A DNA stretch of 64,000 nt from assembly GCF_002295115.1 (NCBI RefSeq), contig NZ_NSFV01000011.1, positions 1-64,000 on the forward strand, given 5' to 3'. The DNA comes from Mesorhizobium sp. WSM4311 (lineage in GTDB: Bacteria > Pseudomonadota > Alphaproteobacteria > Rhizobiales > Rhizobiaceae). A program made the translations under genes and the position numbers. Below are positions 60,373-64,000 of the stretch, in pieces (position 1 is the first letter of the stretch; each line of letters begins with the position of its first letter). The notes below the pieces were generated by a model. That model worked only from the letters and a program-made list of their open reading frames with translations, was not told where the DNA came from and did not search any database.

Positions 60373-61245
60373 ATGAATTTCCGAGCCCGATCGGCCGCCC
60401 TTGGCCTGGCCTGCATAGCCTACGCCGCGATCATTGGAAGCCTGCTGCCAGCCGCGGCAGAAACCACGAAAGAGCGCGTCCTGAAGGACGGGCGCATCGT
60501 CATCGGCATTCATAACCGCGCGCCATGGGGCTACAAGAAGGAGGGAACAGGCGAACTGGTCGGATGGCATCCGGACCTGCTGAGAGCCGCATTCGCCGAT
60601 CTCGGCGTCAAGCAAATCGATTTCGAGGTAACCGAGTTCGGAGCCTTGATTCCAGGCCTCATGGCCGGGCGTTTCGACGCCGTGGCGTCGGGCCTGTCGA
60701 TAACGCCGGAGCGATGCAAGCAGGTCGCCTTCGGCGGTCCCGACCTGAAGTCGGACGACGCGGCGGTCGTGCTAGCCGGCAACCCCAAAGCGATCCACAG
60801 TTATGCGGACCTGGCGGCCAAATCCGACCTTATCATGGGGGGCGGCCGGGGCAGCAATGTCATCAAGAATGCAATCACGCAAGGCGTCCCGGACGATCGG
60901 ATCCTGCAGTTTCCCGACATTGAAACCAACATCGCCGCATTGCGCGCCGGGCGCATCGATGCGGCGGTGTTCTCGTCGCCGACCGTCATCGGGCTGCTTG
61001 CCGGGAGCAAAAGCCCCGACCTCGAGCGCGCCAATCCATTCACCACAGGCGACAGTTCAATCAGTTACATCGCCATCGCGTTCAGGAAGGACGATGGCGA
61101 TCTGCGCGACCTCTATGACAAGGGCTTGGCCAAAGTCATCTCCAGCGGCGCGATCGCCACCATCATGGCGAAATACGGGTTTGGCCCGGCCGAAGCCGTG
61201 CCGACAGGACTGACAACGGCGCAGCTGTGCGGTTCAGCCAACTGA
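60373..61245 (+). CDS. Amino-acid-type ABC transporter substrate-binding protein
   Basis: A Sec signal peptide (residues 1-29, ending LLPAAAE) is followed by the family 3 solute-binding fold: VLKDGRIVIGIHNRAPWGYK, LVGWHPDLLRAAFADLGVKQ, GLMAGRFDAVASGLSITPER, and ILQFPDIETNIAALRAGRID. It resembles EhuB/ectoine and other polar-amino-acid binding proteins, but the ligand cannot be assigned. GGAGG lies 8 nt before the ATG. Its promoter shares a motif with the permease genes at 50154, so it is probably their binding protein. Confidence 0.9.
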   Translation: MNFRARSAALGLACIAYAAIIGSLLPAAAETTKERVLKDGRIVIGIHNRAPWGYKKEGTGELVGWHPDLLRAAFADLGVKQIDFEVTEFGALIPGLMAGRFDAVASGLSITPERCKQVAFGGPDLKSDDAAVVLAGNPKAIHSYADLAAKSDLIMGGGRGSNVIKNAITQGVPDDRILQFPDIETNIAALRAGRIDAAVFSSPTVIGLLAGSKSPDLERANPFTTGDSSISYIAIAFRKDDGDLRDLYDKGLAKVISSGAIATIMAKYGFGPAEAVPTGLTTAQLCGSAN

Positions 61246-61351
61246 TCTGCATTGCGGATCGTACCCGGGCAGCATCGCTGCCAGCCATCGGATCGCGTGG
61301 CGCCGCACGAAACAGGCGGCGCCGCTGTCCATCGGCTGCCTTGGCTGACTG

Positions 61352-61795
61352 TCAGTCCGGATCACCGGATGAAGCGACGTCTTCAGGGATTTCCTGGCGC
61401 AAGTTCGGCCCCTTGGCCAAGCGCCTGCCAAGCGCGGACACGAAGGCGTTGTAGCGCTCGCTCGCCCTGGCGCGTGCCGCCTGCGCCATCGGTTCAGGCA
61501 AGGCAGGTGTCGTCGCCAACCAGAAGCGGATGAACACCGCCAGGGTTTCAATTGAGATCCCGACATCACGCTCCAGCCGCATGATCCGGCGGTCGATCTG
61601 ATCGAGACGCTTGGCCATCGCCGCCTCGCGCTGTGCGTCGGCATCGGGGGAGAGGAAGGAAGCGATCGCCGCTTCGGCGATCAGCGACTGCGACCGGTCG
61701 CGCCTGACGGCATAGTCGACAAGCAACGCCATCACCGCAGGGTCGAGATAGACGGAGATCTGCACCTTCTTCTTCATCGCCTTCATGGCCGTCAT
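61352..61795 (-). CDS. CopG-family ribbon-helix-helix regulator
   Basis: This 147-residue protein has an N-terminal ribbon-helix-helix (KKVQISVYLDPAVMALLVDY, AVRRDRSQSLIAEAAIASFL) and a coiled-coil-like C-terminal part (KRLDQIDRRIMRLERDVGIS, IETLAVFIRFWLATTPALPE). It is the CopG protein normally found between traG and trbB. It overlaps the traG stop by 4 bases and is probably coexpressed with it. Confidence 0.88.
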   Translation of the reverse strand: MTAMKAMKKKVQISVYLDPAVMALLVDYAVRRDRSQSLIAEAAIASFLSPDADAQREAAMAKRLDQIDRRIMRLERDVGISIETLAVFIRFWLATTPALPEPMAQAARARASERYNAFVSALGRRLAKGPNLRQEIPEDVASSGDPD

Positions 61796-63777
61796 AGCTC
61801 CATGCCATCGTCCGGATCGAGCGCGATTTGCCGCGCGACAGTCCGCGCGACGCGGGCCATCCGGCTGCTGCTTGCGGCGAGATCATCGGCCTCGTCAGCC
61901 GTATCGATCTCGAATTCGTTGGCGGGCGCCGCAGGCGCTGAAGTCGCGACAACGTTGTCGAGCTCGGGCTGACGCCGCCAGCCGGAGTCGGTCGCATCGT
62001 CCTGGCCTTTCACGCCAGCGGCCTGGGCTGCTGGACTCTGCGACGGCAGCGGCGACGGAAGGCTTGTCCAGTCGTCAGGCGTGACCTCGCTTCGCACCGT
62101 GAGCGCCGGCGGTGGCAGGACGCGGTCCTTCAACCGCGGGTCTTCGAAGTAGCGCGCCTTCTTCGCCCGGATCGGCGGCGTACCGGCCAGCATGACGATT
62201 TCGTCGCCAGCCGGCAGTTGCATGATCTCGCCGGGTGTCAGCAACGGCCGCGCCGTCTCGGAGCGCGAAACCATGAGATGACCGAGCCATGGCGAAAGCC
62301 GGTGACCGGCATAGTTCTTCATCGCCTTCATTTCGGTTGCCGTGCCCAGCGCATCCGACACGCGCTTGGCGGTGCGCTCGTCATTCGTCGCGAAGCTGAC
62401 GCGCACGTGGCAGTTGTCGAGGATCGAGTTGTTCGGTCCGTAGGCCTTCTCGATCTGATTGAGAGACTGCGCGATCAGAAAGCTTTTCAGGCCATAGCCG
62501 GCCATGAAAGCAAGCGCTGACTCGAAGAAGTCGAGCCGTCCGAGCGCCGGGAACTCGTCCAGCATGAGCAGCAACCGATGACGATCCATTCTCTCGTGCA
62601 AGTCCTCGGTCAGGCGCCGGCCGATCTGGTTGAGAATGAGACGGATCAGCGGTTTGGTGCGACTGATGTCGGAGGGCGGAACGACGAGGTAGAGCGTCGC
62701 CGGAGCGGCATCCGCGACGATGTCGGCGATGCGCCAGTCACAGGCGCGGGTGACCGCGGCGACGACCGGATCGCGGTAGAGGCCGAGGAAGGACATCGAG
62801 GTCGAAAGCACGCCTGAACGTTCGTTGTCGGACTTGTTCAGCAACTCTCGTGCAGCACTTGCAATGACCGGGTGCGGACCGCCCTCCCCCAGATGCGCCG
62901 TCGTCATCATGGCGGCCAGTGTCGCCTCGATCGGTCGCTTGGGATCGGACAGAAATGCCGCAACGCCGGCCAGTGTCTTGTCGGGTCCGGCGTAGAGCAC
63001 ATGCAGGATCGCGCCGACCAGAAGCGCGTGACTGGTCTTTTCCCAGTGGTTGCGTCGTTCAAGCGAGCCTTCGGGATCGACCAGAATATCGGCGATGTTT
63101 TGAACGTCGCGCACCTCCCATTCACCCCGCCGGACCTCCAGCAAGGGGTTGTAGGCGTTCGACCTGGCATTGGTCGGATCAAACAGCAGTACCCGGCCGT
63201 GCCGAGCGCGGAAACCGGCGGTAAGGCGCCAGTTCTCGCCCTTGATGTCATGGACGATCGCCGAGCCGGGCCAGGTCAGCAGCGACGGCACGACCAGGCC
63301 AACACCCTTGCCCGAACGCGTCGGCGCAAAGCAGAGCACATGCTCTGGCCCGTCATGGCGCAGATAATTCGGCCCATATCGCCCGAGCACCACACCGTCC
63401 GGAACAAGCAGGCCGGCGGCCTTGACCTCGCTCCTTTCGGCCCAGCGGGCGGAGCCGTAGGTCTCGACCTTCGTCGCTTCGCGGGCACGCCACAGGGACA
63501 TGCCGATCGCCACGGCGATTGCGATGAAGCCGCCCGAGGCAGCGATGAGGCCGCCGCGCATGAAGATGCCGGGCGCATAGGCGTCGTAGAAATACCACCA
63601 CCAGAAGATGGCTGGCGGATAGTAGATGGGCATGCCGGCGATGACGACCCAAGGCGGGCCCAGCTGTGTCTGGTACCCCAACTGCCACGCCGACCACTGC
63701 GTCGCCCCCCAGGTGGTGAGCAGCACGATCAGGAAGACAACGACAATCTGGCCCCAGAGGACTTTTGTTCCCGACAT
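61792..63777 (-). CDS. traG: Type IV coupling protein TraG (VirD4-like)
   Basis: This 661-residue protein has two to three N-terminal membrane helices (VVVFLIVLLTTWGATQWSAW, FIAIAVAIGMSLWRA). Walker A is FAPTRSGKGVGLVVPSLLTW (~150-169) and Walker B is RLLLMLDEFPALGRLDFFES, followed by FLIAQSLNQIEKAYGPNNSI and FATNDERTAKRVSDALGTAT. It links the relaxase-DNA complex to the Trb channel. GAGGAG precedes the ATG at 63777. The relaxase is not in the window. Confidence 0.96.
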   Translation of the reverse strand: MSGTKVLWGQIVVVFLIVLLTTWGATQWSAWQLGYQTQLGPPWVVIAGMPIYYPPAIFWWWYFYDAYAPGIFMRGGLIAASGGFIAIAVAIGMSLWRAREATKVETYGSARWAERSEVKAAGLLVPDGVVLGRYGPNYLRHDGPEHVLCFAPTRSGKGVGLVVPSLLTWPGSAIVHDIKGENWRLTAGFRARHGRVLLFDPTNARSNAYNPLLEVRRGEWEVRDVQNIADILVDPEGSLERRNHWEKTSHALLVGAILHVLYAGPDKTLAGVAAFLSDPKRPIEATLAAMMTTAHLGEGGPHPVIASAARELLNKSDNERSGVLSTSMSFLGLYRDPVVAAVTRACDWRIADIVADAAPATLYLVVPPSDISRTKPLIRLILNQIGRRLTEDLHERMDRHRLLLMLDEFPALGRLDFFESALAFMAGYGLKSFLIAQSLNQIEKAYGPNNSILDNCHVRVSFATNDERTAKRVSDALGTATEMKAMKNYAGHRLSPWLGHLMVSRSETARPLLTPGEIMQLPAGDEIVMLAGTPPIRAKKARYFEDPRLKDRVLPPPALTVRSEVTPDDWTSLPSPLPSQSPAAQAAGVKGQDDATDSGWRRQPELDNVVATSAPAAPANEFEIDTADEADDLAASSSRMARVARTVARQIALDPDDGMEL

Positions 63778-64000
63778 GCGTTTCTCCTCGCTGCGAAGAG
63801 GTCCGGCAAAGTGCATTTGAATTCAACGGCCCATCCGACCCGATCGCGCGGTGTCGAGCTGTCGGCAAGGAAGACAGGCGATCGGCAGCCATGGACCCGC
63901 GCTCGAGCAGCCCGCAAAAGACGGGATCCGGCGTAGGTCATGCGATCGCAGGCGTTGGCAATCTCACGTTCCCTACGAAACTCTGGATGCGTGCCGATCG
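63778..64000. other. Region upstream of traG
   Basis: No supported gene start is visible here. It probably contains the traG promoter or the end of an upstream transfer gene cut by the window edge. Confidence 0.35.

Noticed and set aside
59355..60416. Minus-strand open frame of 353 codons
   Set aside because: Antisense to the fic gene; no family features.
62872..63936. Plus-strand open frame of 354 codons
   Set aside because: Antisense to traG.

Overview
This window looks like chromosomal DNA from a Mesorhizobium-type member of the Rhizobiales, carrying part of an integrative and conjugative element (ICE) or symbiosis-island-like region. The evidence is GC-rich coding sequence, several small protein families that are largely rhizobial (DUF768, DUF982, DUF1236, MucR-like, DUF2274), and a trb-type mating-pair-formation operon with a traG coupling-protein gene in the arrangement common to alphaproteobacterial ICEs. 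No integrase, relaxase, tRNA, rRNA or CRISPR array is visible.

Region 1 (about 1-37,000) is a loose belt of small hypothetical genes, decayed genes and duplicated fragments. It opens with the C-terminal end of an RTX-type secreted protein carrying a 9-bp tandem repeat. Recognisable intact genes include a pyridoxamine-phosphate-oxidase-like protein, a SAM methyltransferase divergent from a translationally coupled cytochrome P450/glycosyltransferase-2 pair, an AHSA1-type protein, a stand-alone ATP-dependent DNA ligase, DUF1003, VOC, ABM, DUF1236, cupin, DUF768 and DUF982 proteins, and a second methyltransferase. A tightly overlapping four-gene operon (lipoprotein, Nramp-like transporter, two PRC-barrel-like proteins) sits at 30.4-32.7 kb. 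Many genes are broken (MucR-like, CheY-like, methyltransferase, EamA transporter, NDUFA9-like and others), and at least three small genes have truncated or frameshifted second copies elsewhere in the belt.

Region 2 (37.1-40.1 kb) holds a homodimeric, AceE/MdeB-like thiamine-diphosphate E1 subunit divergent from an Lrp/AsnC regulator. Region 3 (40.1-49.7 kb, minus strand) is a complete, tightly packed operon trbB-C-D-E-J-K-L-F-G-I-DUF2274 encoding the mating-pair channel.

Region 4 (49.7-61.3 kb) is cargo lying between trbB and the copG-traG pair (61.35-63.8 kb), which in related elements normally adjoin. It contains an amino-acid ABC importer (two permeases, ATPase, and a substrate-binding protein 8 kb away whose promoter shares a motif with the permease promoter), an OmpR-like regulator, a LuxR/LuxI quorum-sensing pair, an XRE regulator divergent from a threonine-synthase-like enzyme, a coupled GHMP kinase/cysteine-synthase-like pair, and a Fic AMP-transferase-like gene preceded by iterated CGGCCAA repeats. 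Inference: the kinase and the two fold-type II PLP enzymes may make or break down a phosphorylated hydroxy-amino acid that the ABC system imports, with the trait moving under quorum control with the element.
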